Shown piece by piece: positions 7,391 through 14,786 of a DNA stretch of 37,995 nucleotides. Each line of letters starts with the position of its first letter. The stretch's first letter is position 1. This stretch comes from a virus: the IMG/VR virus record IMGVR_UViG_3300047380_000297, positions 1 to 37,995 of that record; one strand, written 5' to 3'. The notes beneath the pieces are model-generated. The model was not told the DNA's origin and searched no databases. It was given only the letters and a program-made list of their open reading frames with translations. Position numbers and translations under genes: made by a program.

Positions 7391-7954
7391 ATGCCTAAAT
7401 ACGATAATTGGAATAGCTCAGATGCAGTAGAACGATCGTTATTAGATAACGACATACACTATCTGAATGGAGAACTTACAGGTGAAAATGTAGGTGAAAC
7501 AATTAAATGGATCCTTAGTGCTAACCTAACAAAAAAGCCCAAAAGAACACTTGAACTTTATATTAACACTACAGGCGGAGATCTCTATGAGATGTTTGCT
7601 CTTATTGACGTAATGAAGAATAGCTATCACAACATAAGCACAGTAGGCGTAGGTGCTATTATGAGTGCAGGATTTATGCTATTTGCAAGTGGTACAAAAG
7701 GATATCGTTGGATTGGTAAGAACACAGGTATAATGAATCATCAACACAGCGACAACATGGATGCCAAAATGCATGATATGAAAGCACAGATGAAAGAGAA
7801 TAAAAACTGTGAAATGAGATGTATGCAAATACTACGTGAAGCAACGGGTATGACTATCCAAGAAGTAAACACCAAATTCATCAAAAATCCAAGTGATCAA
7901 TACTACACAGCCAAACAATTGGTTGATCTTGGTATAGCCGACGAAATATTATAG
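7391..7954 (+). CDS. clpP: ClpP-like serine protease
   Basis: The 187-residue product belongs to the ClpP/crotonase-fold peptidases. The catalytic triad is complete: Ser92 in AIMSAGFML, His117 in MNHQHSD and Asp169 in SDQYYTAKQ, followed by the usual G-I-A-D-E ending. NTTGGDLYEMFAL matches the substrate-binding NSPGG region in altered form. The nucleophile context is MSAG rather than the usual ASMG. It could form its own tetradecamer or mix with host ClpP; with the phage ClpS at 1575-1886 this suggests control of host proteolysis. It is less likely a prohead protease, since no head genes are near. Confidence 0.87.
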   Translation: MPKYDNWNSSDAVERSLLDNDIHYLNGELTGENVGETIKWILSANLTKKPKRTLELYINTTGGDLYEMFALIDVMKNSYHNISTVGVGAIMSAGFMLFASGTKGYRWIGKNTGIMNHQHSDNMDAKMHDMKAQMKENKNCEMRCMQILREATGMTIQEVNTKFIKNPSDQYYTAKQLVDLGIADEIL

Positions 7955-7955
7955 G

Positions 7956-7984
7956 TTGACAAGTTTAGTTTTTGATGTTATTAT
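7956..7984 (+). promoter_or_regulatory. Sigma70 promoter for 8013 gene
   Basis: TTGACA (7956-7961) and TATTAT (7979-7984) are separated by 17 bases, starting two bases after the clpP stop. The gene at 8013 follows with AGGCAAAAGGC upstream of its ATG. Confidence 0.8.
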
Positions 7985-8012
7985 ATTAACATAATTAGGC
8001 AAAAGGCAACTT

Positions 8013-8702
8013 ATGGCACAGGCAAACGAATACTTAACACACGAAATATTAGCAGTAGCATTCGCAGTACACAGAGTTAATGGCGGATACTATAAAGACA
8101 CACGTAGGTTTTCAGAAGACACTCCTACATTGTTTAGTAATAAAGAAGCAGTGAAGTTTCAATTAGAGTCTAATGGCCCTAATGACTTTTCTTATATTAC
8201 TATTACTGACGAAGATTATTCAAACGCAAAAGAAAGTGTAGAATGGTTGCACAAAGATAATGCACTTGCTATTATCGGAGGAACACTAAACGATTTCATG
8301 CAAAACATAATGTCAAGTATTTCAAGCACTACATCAACTACACAGAATATTGGTTTATTATCTGTTGTACCTAAAGTTTATTTTGAATCTCGTGAACGAA
8401 AAGAACATAAAAAGGATCTTAAGACAAACTTTGGTGAGTCAAAATTGATAAGTACTATTGGGAGTAGAGTTGAAGGTAACTTTACCCTACAAGGAATAAA
8501 GTTTGTTGACAAGTTTTCTTGTTACGTTTTGAATGGACATATTGAAGGTGACTTAATTAGTTTTTTCAAGAATTTCGATCAAACTAATGAACTTCCCATT
8601 AAAGGAAGCACTTTCAAAATCAGCGGTAAGGTTAAAAGACATGGTCAGCACTATGTTACCAAACTGCCTGAGACTATACTCAATTACGTAAAGATAGGTT
8701 GA
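8013..8702 (+). CDS. Phage protein of unknown function (229 aa)
   Basis: I do not recognise this protein with certainty. The first ~110 residues are mixed helix and strand; a Ser/Thr-rich segment (SSISSTTSTTQN) follows. The C-terminal ~100 residues are strand-rich with alternating hydrophobic residues (SRVEGNFTLQG and TFKISGKVKRHG), which could be an OB-like nucleic-acid-binding fold, but this is only a pattern. It has its own consensus-like early promoter, and its TGA stop forms part of the next promoter's -35 box. Confidence 0.65.
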   Translation: MAQANEYLTHEILAVAFAVHRVNGGYYKDTRRFSEDTPTLFSNKEAVKFQLESNGPNDFSYITITDEDYSNAKESVEWLHKDNALAIIGGTLNDFMQNIMSSISSTTSTTQNIGLLSVVPKVYFESRERKEHKKDLKTNFGESKLISTIGSRVEGNFTLQGIKFVDKFSCYVLNGHIEGDLISFFKNFDQTNELPIKGSTFKISGKVKRHGQHYVTKLPETILNYVKIG

Positions 8703-8727
8703 CAATTAACTTGAACTCTTGTATTAT
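8699..8727 (+). promoter_or_regulatory. Sigma70 promoter at the head of the long early operon
   Basis: TTGACA (8699-8704) and TATTAT (8722-8727) have a 17-base spacer; a second possible -10, TATAAT, lies at 8731-8736. The -35 box contains the stop codon of the previous gene. The run of closely spaced genes from 8756 to 14676 has no other clear promoter, so this may serve much of it. Confidence 0.8.
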
Positions 8728-8755
8728 TAATATAATGTTAGATCAGGAGAGAGGT

Positions 8756-8989
8756 ATGTCAAACGAATACAAGTATGAGGATAGAACTGTAGAATGGGCC
8801 GATGACGACTGGGGATTGATTATTGCAAATGACGGAAGTTTACGTGGACTATATATTCCACCCGGATTTGAAGATGAAGATGTTCCACACTCTATTGTTG
8901 TAATATGCAACAAATATTTTGGAGTAGACCCTAATGATGCAACAGAAGATTTAATTAAACAACCGATGGTAAGTGTAGCCATCCACTAG
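8756..8989 (+). CDS. Small acidic phage protein (77 aa)
   Basis: A 77-residue acidic protein of unknown function. The ATG at 8756 follows GAGAGAGG; reading further upstream would run into the promoter. Its N-terminus (EYKYED) resembles that of the AbrB-like protein at 11974, which may be chance or a shared short tag. No motif is recognised. Confidence 0.6.
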   Translation: MSNEYKYEDRTVEWADDDWGLIIANDGSLRGLYIPPGFEDEDVPHSIVVICNKYFGVDPNDATEDLIKQPMVSVAIH

Positions 8990-9004
8990 TAACAAAGGAG
9001 ACTA

Positions 9005-9202
9005 ATGAAGATAGAAGTAAGAAATGGCAACGTAGAAAAAGCCCTAAGGGTAATGAAGAAAAAGTTAAAAAATTCAGGCATGATGCTTGAGCTTAAAGAA
9101 AGAATGTATTATAGTAAGCCAAGCGAAAAGAAAAGAGAAGCGAAGAAACGTGGTATTAAAAGACAAGCCAAACTTCGTAGAGAACGTGAACAAAATATGT
9201 AA
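9005..9202 (+). CDS. rpsU: Ribosomal protein bS21
   Basis: The 65-residue protein matches bacterial ribosomal protein bS21: an N-terminal strand with VRNGNVEKALRVMKKK, then LELKERMYYSKPSEKKREAKKRG (in parts) and a highly basic tail. bS21 sits near the mRNA exit of the 30S subunit and helps initiation. Phage bS21 genes are known in T4-like pelagiphages and are thought to replace the host protein on ribosomes, favouring phage mRNAs. A strong AAAGGAG site stands upstream. It is slightly shorter than typical bacterial bS21. Confidence 0.92.
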   Translation: MKIEVRNGNVEKALRVMKKKLKNSGMMLELKERMYYSKPSEKKREAKKRGIKRQAKLRREREQNM

Positions 9203-9214
9203 GGAGTACATATA

Positions 9215-9856
9215 ATGAAGGCAGAGATTCTAGCAAAAAATATCGCAAACGGAAGTGGCGGTCACGGATTAAAACAAGAGATACTAGAACAAATCTTTGC
9301 TCAACACGAGGACAAGCTCGACGACCTGTGTTATACTTTTCAAAAAGTTATTTCTTTAAGTGGTTCTGATTTTTTCAGTACACAGGATATCTCCATTGGT
9401 GAGCCACAATCAGGTGATTTTACAAAGTGGCATCACATTGATTCTAAACATGATGCATCTTGGGGATTTAGTAAAAAAGATGCCGGCTGTTACCTATATG
9501 GATATTTTCCGTTAGGTGAACCAGAAGGTCCCGCAGACTTTCTTAGTAATGAAGTCATTTACATAGGCGAAAGCAGAGCAGTGAGCAGAAACTGTATGCT
9601 AGGCAGACGCACAGACTTTAAAGGTACTATTCGAAATGAACGCCTTAGCCCTTATGGCTGTGGTACTGCATTTAAGAATAACTATAACATTGAAGACCTT
9701 GACCATTGTTACCAGGCATATCTTCCAATGCATAGTAGCCTAGTTAAGTCATATGAAATGAACTTGTTGTCAGACTATTATAAAAAATATAACAGAGTAC
9801 CTTTATGTAATCCAGACAACGATTTACGTAGAGTTAAATTATTATTAGGTGTATAA
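9215..9856 (+). CDS. GIY-YIG-like nuclease
   Basis: The 213-residue protein carries features of the GIY-YIG fold: GCYLYGYFP as the GIY-like strand, VIYIGES as YIG, then an Arg in GRRTDF and, near the C-terminus, KSYEMNLLSDYY with a Glu in the metal-binding position, ending PLCNPDNDL. The first ~100 residues are not recognised. Such proteins include homing endonucleases and phage host-DNA-degrading enzymes; there is no intron context, so a stand-alone phage nuclease is more likely. AAGGAG stands 12 bases upstream of the ATG. Confidence 0.6.
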   Translation: MKAEILAKNIANGSGGHGLKQEILEQIFAQHEDKLDDLCYTFQKVISLSGSDFFSTQDISIGEPQSGDFTKWHHIDSKHDASWGFSKKDAGCYLYGYFPLGEPEGPADFLSNEVIYIGESRAVSRNCMLGRRTDFKGTIRNERLSPYGCGTAFKNNYNIEDLDHCYQAYLPMHSSLVKSYEMNLLSDYYKKYNRVPLCNPDNDLRRVKLLLGV

Positions 9857-9857
9857 A

Positions 9858-10352
9858 TTGAAATTATTTAAAGATAAGAGTGAAGAGTTTTTTCGCTGGG
9901 TAAAGGGTACTGAGCTCGTTGAACTAGACGATATCGACGTAAGCGAAGATCCTGTTAGACCAGAACTAACTCTTGGCTGGCGTATCACTAACGGTCGTAA
10001 GATTTACGGTTTGAAATATGACGATACTGTTGAAGGTATTATTTGTATTGCATATACAAACGATATTCCGCATAGTGTTAAAGAACTTGATATGATGAGC
10101 GAACTTGCACATTTAAAAGACGAAAAGAATATTGCTATTGCATATACTGTTTGGTCACGTAAGCGAGGTGCAGGTAAAGAAATTATACACAAAGTATTAG
10201 AGTTTGCAAAGAAGGAAGGGATTAACCAAGTAGTAACACTAAGTCCTTTAACTCCTATGGCAACACATTTCCATATACGTAATGGTGCTAAACAAATTAG
10301 TATCAATAAAGAAACACAGAATTTTGAATATAACCTAAAGGAGAAGAAATGA
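9858..10352 (+). CDS. GNAT-family N-acetyltransferase
   Basis: The product (~164 residues) fits the GNAT fold: a substrate-side N-terminal part, a GIICIAYTND strand, the acetyl-CoA-binding loop VWSRKRGAGKEII (an R/Q-x-x-G-x-G/A variant), then VVTLSPLTPMATHFHIRNGA, a C-terminal motif common in phage members. I prefer the TTG at 9858, which follows TTAGGTG; an in-frame GTG at 9849 overlaps the previous gene. The acceptor is unknown: protein, small molecule or tRNA are possible. Confidence 0.7.
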   Translation: MKLFKDKSEEFFRWVKGTELVELDDIDVSEDPVRPELTLGWRITNGRKIYGLKYDDTVEGIICIAYTNDIPHSVKELDMMSELAHLKDEKNIAIAYTVWSRKRGAGKEIIHKVLEFAKKEGINQVVTLSPLTPMATHFHIRNGAKQISINKETQNFEYNLKEKK

Positions 10353-10582
10353 CGAGAACTGAATACGACAAAACGTGCGAAGTAGTATGCACGGACAATG
10401 ATAGAGTTGCACAAGCAGATGTTGACCATTTTGAAAGTAAAAAGTTTTTAAATATCTTCATGGCAGGTAACAAAATTAAAATGATGTGGAATGGTAGAGT
10501 ATTTGTAGGAAATGCATTTGGGTTTGAATTTACTACACCCGGTCCACGTGAATATAAAGTCAACCCTGGAAGAGGATTCTAA
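10349..10582 (+). CDS. Small phage protein (77 aa)
   Basis: A 77-residue protein of unknown function. Its ATG overlaps the stop of the acetyltransferase gene (ATGA) and is preceded by AAGGAG. The C-terminal part (WNGRVFVGNAFGFEFTT) is strand-like. No motif is recognised. Confidence 0.6.
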   Translation: MTRTEYDKTCEVVCTDNDRVAQADVDHFESKKFLNIFMAGNKIKMMWNGRVFVGNAFGFEFTTPGPREYKVNPGRGF

Positions 10583-10583
10583 T

Positions 10584-10892
10584 ATGGAAGTTGCAGACAA
10601 AATTGCAGAAATGAAGGGCATACCTACTAAGGATGACCTCATGAAAATGCTAGAGGAGAATGTTGTAGTTGTTACATTCTTAAAACTAGACGGAGACCAA
10701 AGGATAATGACCTGTACACTTAAAGAGGACATTAAACCAAAAGCAACTAAAACTGATACATTAAGTCAAAAGAAAGTTAGAGAAATTTCTGATAAAGTGT
10801 GTTCAGTATGGGACGTGAATGCCAATGGGTGGCGATCTTTTAGATATGACAGAGTTCAAACTGTCGAGCTGAAAGATACCGCTAATGATTGA
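10584..10892 (+). CDS. DUF2693/SH3-barrel-like phage protein
   Basis: The 102-residue protein has VVVVTFLKLDGDQRIMTCTL near residues 27-46 and a C-terminal VWDVNANGWRSFRYDRV, a pattern resembling the SH3-like DUF2693 family found in many T4-like phages. Family function is not established. The start is the ATG at 10584, two bases after the previous stop and after GAAGAGG; the frame is open further upstream but overlaps the previous gene. Confidence 0.65.
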   Translation: MEVADKIAEMKGIPTKDDLMKMLEENVVVVTFLKLDGDQRIMTCTLKEDIKPKATKTDTLSQKKVREISDKVCSVWDVNANGWRSFRYDRVQTVELKDTAND

Positions 10893-11109
10893 TTCGCATA
10901 TACATAATAAATACGTTTCATTAGGCAAATATACGTTCGTTCATATTTGTCGTTATATGGTTAAATCAGGAATGGTAAAAACTCCAAAAGCCGCAGTAGA
11001 CTTAATTAATACAGATACTATTGATCTAAACGAGCTAGTCAAAATAATGTCTCAGCCACCGGCCCCAGAAATAAGTACTACTGAAGATGAAGAATCAACC
11101 GACGAATGA
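10885..11109 (+). CDS. Small phage protein (74 aa)
   Basis: A 74-residue protein with a basic N-terminal half and a Pro-rich acidic tail (SQPPAPE, TEDEESTDE). It overlaps the previous gene by 8 bases. The first codons contain AATAAATA at 10906-10913, probably by chance. Function unknown. Confidence 0.5.
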   Translation: MIDSHIHNKYVSLGKYTFVHICRYMVKSGMVKTPKAAVDLINTDTIDLNELVKIMSQPPAPEISTTEDEESTDE

Positions 11110-11110
11110 T

Positions 11111-11275
11111 ATGATAGATGGATTGCGTAGAACAATCCAATCTAAAGCAGATGAAGTTCAGCGAATGCGTCAAAATGGTGCAAAAGCTCAACGGATTTCT
11201 GCTGTTCGAGAAGAAGTGTTTAGATTACAAAGACAATTAGGAGAGGAGTTAAAAAGATTTAATGCAACACGATAA
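11111..11275 (+). CDS. Small coiled-coil phage protein (54 or 62 aa)
   Basis: A short basic protein made almost wholly of helix, with heptad-like spacing in RRTIQSKADEVQRMRQ and VREEVFRLQRQLGEELKR, so a coiled coil is likely. Two starts are possible: ATG at 11111 or the in-frame ATG at 11087; neither has a strong ribosome-binding site, so coupling to the upstream gene is likely. It overlaps the next gene by 14 bases. Function unknown. Confidence 0.5.
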   Translation: MIDGLRRTIQSKADEVQRMRQNGAKAQRISAVREEVFRLQRQLGEELKRFNATR

Positions 11276-11987
11276 TAAAGAACTAATCGATTTTTACGAT
11301 GCACACAAAGACAAGAGCTTTGACTTTCCTATATTACCTGATAACATTCAACCTTGGGACGGAGTAAATGTTGCTAAATGGTTTATAGACCAAATGCTAC
11401 ACAGTAATGTAGGTTGGTTAAACATCGCAGTACGTACAGTTAACGATCCAGGCTACGAACATCTTCCACAACACTTTACAGGTCGAATTGAGTGCGACAA
11501 AATTAAAAACCAGTACAAGGGTAAAGAAACAAATTTAAATTTAGCTAACCATTGGACATTAGCAAGAGAAACAGCACCAGCTTCAAAAGATTGGTGGCAT
11601 AAATGTTTTCCTTCTGAAAAATATAACTTTATTAAAGTAAACTTCATTGAACCATTGCAAGGATTAGGACCACGTATTGATTTAGGTCCTAAAGGTGATA
11701 ATGTATTTGAAGTAATTGATCACGGACTACCTGTTCATTTAGCTATGAAGCGACCTGGACATGATTGTAAGTTAGTAGTAGAAGATTGTGGCATTGTACC
11801 AATGAATGAAGGATCAATGTATCTATTAAATCCTACTAAACAATATGCATACATTAACACATCATCAACTCAAGATGCACATACACACATTGCTAGTGTT
11901 ACCTTAGGAGACCAGTTTACAAGATTTTGTGATCTTATAGCTAGAAGCTACGACATACAAAGTAGGTTACACAATGACCATCAGTAA
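11262..11987 (+). CDS. Possible Asp/Asn hydroxylase-like (cupin) protein
   Basis: The 241-residue protein has a C-terminal half with VIDHGLPVHLAMKRPG, VPMNEGSMYLLNPTKQYAYINTS and DAHTHIASVTLGD, which resembles the double-stranded beta-helix of aspartyl/asparaginyl beta-hydroxylase-like proteins (H...GS..LLN....N.S...H). A classical HxD triad is not evident, so this is tentative. The N-terminal half is unrecognised. It overlaps the genes on both sides. Confidence 0.5.
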   Translation: MQHDNKELIDFYDAHKDKSFDFPILPDNIQPWDGVNVAKWFIDQMLHSNVGWLNIAVRTVNDPGYEHLPQHFTGRIECDKIKNQYKGKETNLNLANHWTLARETAPASKDWWHKCFPSEKYNFIKVNFIEPLQGLGPRIDLGPKGDNVFEVIDHGLPVHLAMKRPGHDCKLVVEDCGIVPMNEGSMYLLNPTKQYAYINTSSTQDAHTHIASVTLGDQFTRFCDLIARSYDIQSRLHNDHQ

Positions 11988-12159
11988 AGAATACAAGTAC
12001 GAAGACCTATTTCACGTTGAAACCAAAGGACCACGTGCAGGTGAAACTATTTTAACTCTTCCTCCAGAGCTTCTTAAAGAAAAAGGATGGGACGAAGGAA
12101 CTAAACTTAAAATTGAAGTAGGTGATATGGGTACTCTAATATTAACGGAGATAACATGA
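11974..12159 (+). CDS. AbrB/MazE-like small protein
   Basis: The 61-residue protein ends in a swapped-hairpin-like pattern: ILTLPPELLKEKGWDEGTKLKI followed (after a short turn) by GTLILTEI. This is the shape of AbrB/SpoVT/MazE DNA-binding domains. The partner toxin expected for an antitoxin is absent, so a small regulator is more likely. It overlaps its neighbours by 14 and 4 bases. Confidence 0.65.
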   Translation: MTISKEYKYEDLFHVETKGPRAGETILTLPPELLKEKGWDEGTKLKIEVGDMGTLILTEIT

Positions 12160-12935
12160 GAATTATTGCAGGGCCTTGCCAACACGAATCATACGAACAC
12201 AGTTTAATGATTGCCAAACATTGCAAAGCAATTTGTGATAAGTTAGGTATTGACTATTACTTCAAAGCAAGTTTTGACAAAGCAAATAGAAGTAGTATGC
12301 AAGGTAAACGTGGTGTTGGACTTATTAATACACTAAACGACTTTAGAAGATTAAAAGATGCAATACCAAATCTTAAAATTCTTACAGATGTACATGATGT
12401 AGACCAAATTGAAAAGTTAGAGATGGATGAATTCTGTGACTTAGTAGACGTATTACAAATACCCGCATTCCTTTGTAGGCAAACTGACTTGGTACAAGCG
12501 GCATGCGAAACAGGCAAAATTGTTAACATCAAAAAAGGACAGTTCTTAGCACCTTGGGACATGAAAGGTATTCTAAGCAAGTGTACTGATGCTAAACAAG
12601 TTTGGATAACCGAAAGGGGAACAAGTTTTGGATATAATACTTTGGTGGTTGATTTCACCGGCCTTAATTATATGCTTGATAATTTTAGCAATCCTATTAT
12701 ATTGGATGCCACACACTCAGTACAGAAGCCAGGCGGTAATGGAAGTAGTAGTGGCGGTAATCGCGATTATGTGCCTGGCTTATGTAGGGCAGGTAGTGCT
12801 TTGGGTATTACAGACTTCTTCTTAGAAGTACATGATGACCCTGATAATGCCCCAAGTGATGGTCCTAACATGCTACACTTAGATAATTTTGAAAGGGTTA
12901 TAAATGACATCGTCAGCTATTCTTATTCCGGCTAG
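12156..12935 (+). CDS. kdsA: KDO-8-phosphate synthase (KdsA)
   Basis: The 259-residue protein is a full-length 3-deoxy-D-manno-octulosonate-8-phosphate synthase, joining PEP and arabinose-5-phosphate in KDO (LPS core) synthesis. KASFDKANRSS at 37-47, LTDVHD near 76-81, IPAFLCRQTDL at 102-112 and FGYNTLVVD near 158-166 are signatures. Cys8 (AGPC), His187, Glu224 and Asp235 match in identity and spacing the metal ligands of the metal-dependent class (as in Aquifex), unlike E. coli KdsA, which has Asn at the Cys position. kdsB follows with overlap, so the phage could make CMP-KDO. Confidence 0.93.
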   Translation: MRIIAGPCQHESYEHSLMIAKHCKAICDKLGIDYYFKASFDKANRSSMQGKRGVGLINTLNDFRRLKDAIPNLKILTDVHDVDQIEKLEMDEFCDLVDVLQIPAFLCRQTDLVQAACETGKIVNIKKGQFLAPWDMKGILSKCTDAKQVWITERGTSFGYNTLVVDFTGLNYMLDNFSNPIILDATHSVQKPGGNGSSSGGNRDYVPGLCRAGSALGITDFFLEVHDDPDNAPSDGPNMLHLDNFERVINDIVSYSYSG

Positions 12936-13599
12936 ATTTGCTAGTACACGTTTTCCTGGCAAGCCATTAGCTATGTTGGGCAAAAAGACTATGATCAGAC
13001 GTGTGTATGACGCTTGTATTGCGTCTAAGATACCAACATATGTAGTAACTGACAGTATGCAGATATACAACCAGTTCAATGCAGACACTTGTTTTATTGA
13101 AGAAACGGAGTATGAAAACGGAACTGCAAGATGTGCAGGTGCAATTAAGCACGAGTTTTTTAGCAAGTACGATACATTTATTAACGTACAAGGTGACATG
13201 CCAGATGTTACACTAGACATGATTGAAGGAACATTAAGCAACTTAAAAGACTATGATGTGTCCACAATGTGTGCAATGATGCCAGAAGAAAAACAGAACG
13301 ACCCTCACACAGTTAAACTAGTTAGAGGTGCAGGTAAGTGTTTATGGTTTGGTAGAGGCATGACCGGCTACGGTGATTGGCATTTAGGTATTTACGGTTA
13401 CAAACGTAAAGCATTAGAACAATACGATAACTTAATTGTTACAAAAGAAGAACGCCACGAAAGTTTAGAACAGCTTCGTTGGTTAAAGAACGGATGGAAT
13501 ATTGGTGTACTTCCTTGTGAGTTTAGCGGAATGGAAATTAATACACCAGAAGAATTAGAACAATGGAACGAACTGAATGGCAATAATAGTAAAAGATAA
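12904..13599 (+). CDS. kdsB: CMP-KDO synthetase (KdsB)
   Basis: The 231-residue product is a nucleotidyltransferase that activates KDO as CMP-KDO. The N-terminal IPARFASTRFPGKPL loop at 8-22 binds CTP; ENGTARCA at 71-78 and INVQGDMP at 93-100 correspond to the E. coli HRSGTERL and VNVQGDEP motifs, with Met for Glu in the latter. ESLEQLRWL and MEINTPEELE near the end are typical. It is slightly shorter than bacterial KdsB (about 250). It overlaps kdsA by 32 bases and the next oxygenase gene by 23. No KDO transferase is seen in the window. Confidence 0.9.
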   Translation: MTSSAILIPARFASTRFPGKPLAMLGKKTMIRRVYDACIASKIPTYVVTDSMQIYNQFNADTCFIEETEYENGTARCAGAIKHEFFSKYDTFINVQGDMPDVTLDMIEGTLSNLKDYDVSTMCAMMPEEKQNDPHTVKLVRGAGKCLWFGRGMTGYGDWHLGIYGYKRKALEQYDNLIVTKEERHESLEQLRWLKNGWNIGVLPCEFSGMEINTPEELEQWNELNGNNSKR

Positions 13600-14089
13600 C
13601 TTCTTAGATCAAAAACTAATTGATACTATTGCAACTGAGATCAAAACAAAGATCCAGTCGTCAGAAGCTGTCTGGGCTACTAGTCATAGTTGGGAAGGTA
13701 TAGTTGTTGAAGGATCTAATAGTGCTAACATGAGTCCTTTGAAAAACGGTATACATGAACTACGTCAAAAGTTTGTAAACTTAAATCCGTTTTATAGTGG
13801 GTTACAGTTTGAAGCATTTATATACTTATGGAATAGAAACAGTATGCTAGACTGGCATGATGATTCAGGATATGTAGCAAGTGGTACAATTTATCTTAAT
13901 CAACATTGGGATTCAGCAGACGGTGGGTTATTCTTATACAAAGAAGATGAACAAATTCTAGCACAAGAACCAAAGTTTAATAGATTGATACTAAACGACA
14001 ATAGAAAAAATTCAACAATGCATAGTGTAAGTGCTATTACTCCTTGGGCTAAACAAACAAGAGTAACTGTACAAGCGAGGTTTAAATAA
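13577..14089 (+). CDS. 2OG-Fe(II) oxygenase family protein
   Basis: The 170-residue protein has the iron-binding HxD as His94-Asp-Asp96 (LDWHDDSG), a distal His149 (MHSVSAI) and the 2OG-binding Arg162 (QTRVTVQARF). DGGLFLY is the usual GG strand before the distal His. Its position directly after kdsB, with overlap, raises the possibility of a sugar or lipid-A related substrate, but that is only context. Confidence 0.82.
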   Translation: MAIIVKDNFLDQKLIDTIATEIKTKIQSSEAVWATSHSWEGIVVEGSNSANMSPLKNGIHELRQKFVNLNPFYSGLQFEAFIYLWNRNSMLDWHDDSGYVASGTIYLNQHWDSADGGLFLYKEDEQILAQEPKFNRLILNDNRKNSTMHSVSAITPWAKQTRVTVQARFK

Positions 14090-14676
14090 TGTATCAACTA
14101 ACTCCGCCTAACATACGTAATAACCCAATGCCGTACTTTAAGTTACAGGAATGGGGTCTTGAACAATCAATGATTGATGCTATTGAAGACCAAATTAATG
14201 TTCAACCTGCAAAGTATATTACTGATAATGGTAAAGATGATGACACATCAATACGTAGTACAGACATTGATTGGATTGATACTCGTATGCAACCAGACTT
14301 TTATGCACTACTAGGTAATGTTGTCCATTATGCAAACAACACATTATTCAAATATGCAATTACAGATTTAGAACCTTGCCAGTACGGAGTATATGACGCT
14401 GACAAGAAAGGACACTACGACACTCATTCGGACGGGGCCTTTAAAGGACAACACGGCCAGGTTCGGAAGATATCTTTTAGTATTCTTCTTAGTGATCCAA
14501 AAGATTTTGAAGGCGGCGAGTTATTACTAATGCCAGACTTTCAAGGTATTAAGACAGATTTACAAAAGCATGAGATCTGTTTCTTCCCAAGTTGGTTACC
14601 TCACAAAGTAACTCCTGTTACTAAAGGCATTCGCAAAAGTATTGTTGGGTGGGTACATGGACCCGATTTTGTGTAA
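14089..14676 (+). CDS. 2OG-Fe(II) oxygenase (PKHD-like)
   Basis: The 195-residue protein resembles the PKHD-type hydroxylases found in many marine phages. The iron ligands are His113 and Asp115 (THSDG) and His172 (LPHKVTPV), with Arg182 (IRKSIVGW) for 2OG. EGGELLLM is the conserved strand between. A TAATG overlap couples it to the preceding oxygenase gene. The substrate is unknown. Confidence 0.85.
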   Translation: MYQLTPPNIRNNPMPYFKLQEWGLEQSMIDAIEDQINVQPAKYITDNGKDDDTSIRSTDIDWIDTRMQPDFYALLGNVVHYANNTLFKYAITDLEPCQYGVYDADKKGHYDTHSDGAFKGQHGQVRKISFSILLSDPKDFEGGELLLMPDFQGIKTDLQKHEICFFPSWLPHKVTPVTKGIRKSIVGWVHGPDFV

Positions 14677-14692
14677 TTGGTTACATAAGTAT

Positions 14693-14721
14693 TTGACTTC
14701 TTAATAAACTCCTGTTATAAT
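14693..14721 (+). promoter_or_regulatory. Sigma70 promoter for the HTH gene
   Basis: TTGACT (14693-14698) and TATAAT (14716-14721) have a 17-base spacer. A 65-base leader follows, with a weak stem-loop around 14730-14747 and AAAAGGAG before the ATG at 14787. Confidence 0.8.
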
Positions 14722-14786
14722 ATATAAACTTAAGGCTGTAACGGCTTTATGTGTGACGTTTTTATAATTATAAAAGGAGAAAACAT

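Noticed and set aside
9215-9856. GIY-YIG-like protein as an intron-encoded homing endonuclease
   Set aside because: The genes on both sides look uninterrupted and no group I intron structure was noticed; a free-standing enzyme is simpler.
10906-10913. AATAAATA as a late promoter
   Set aside because: It sits inside the start of the gene at 10885 within an operon of early type, with no new start codon in a suitable position; probably chance in AT-rich DNA.
11974-12159. AbrB/MazE-like protein as half of a toxin-antitoxin pair
   Set aside because: No toxin-like gene lies next to it; the neighbours are a cupin-like protein and kdsA.
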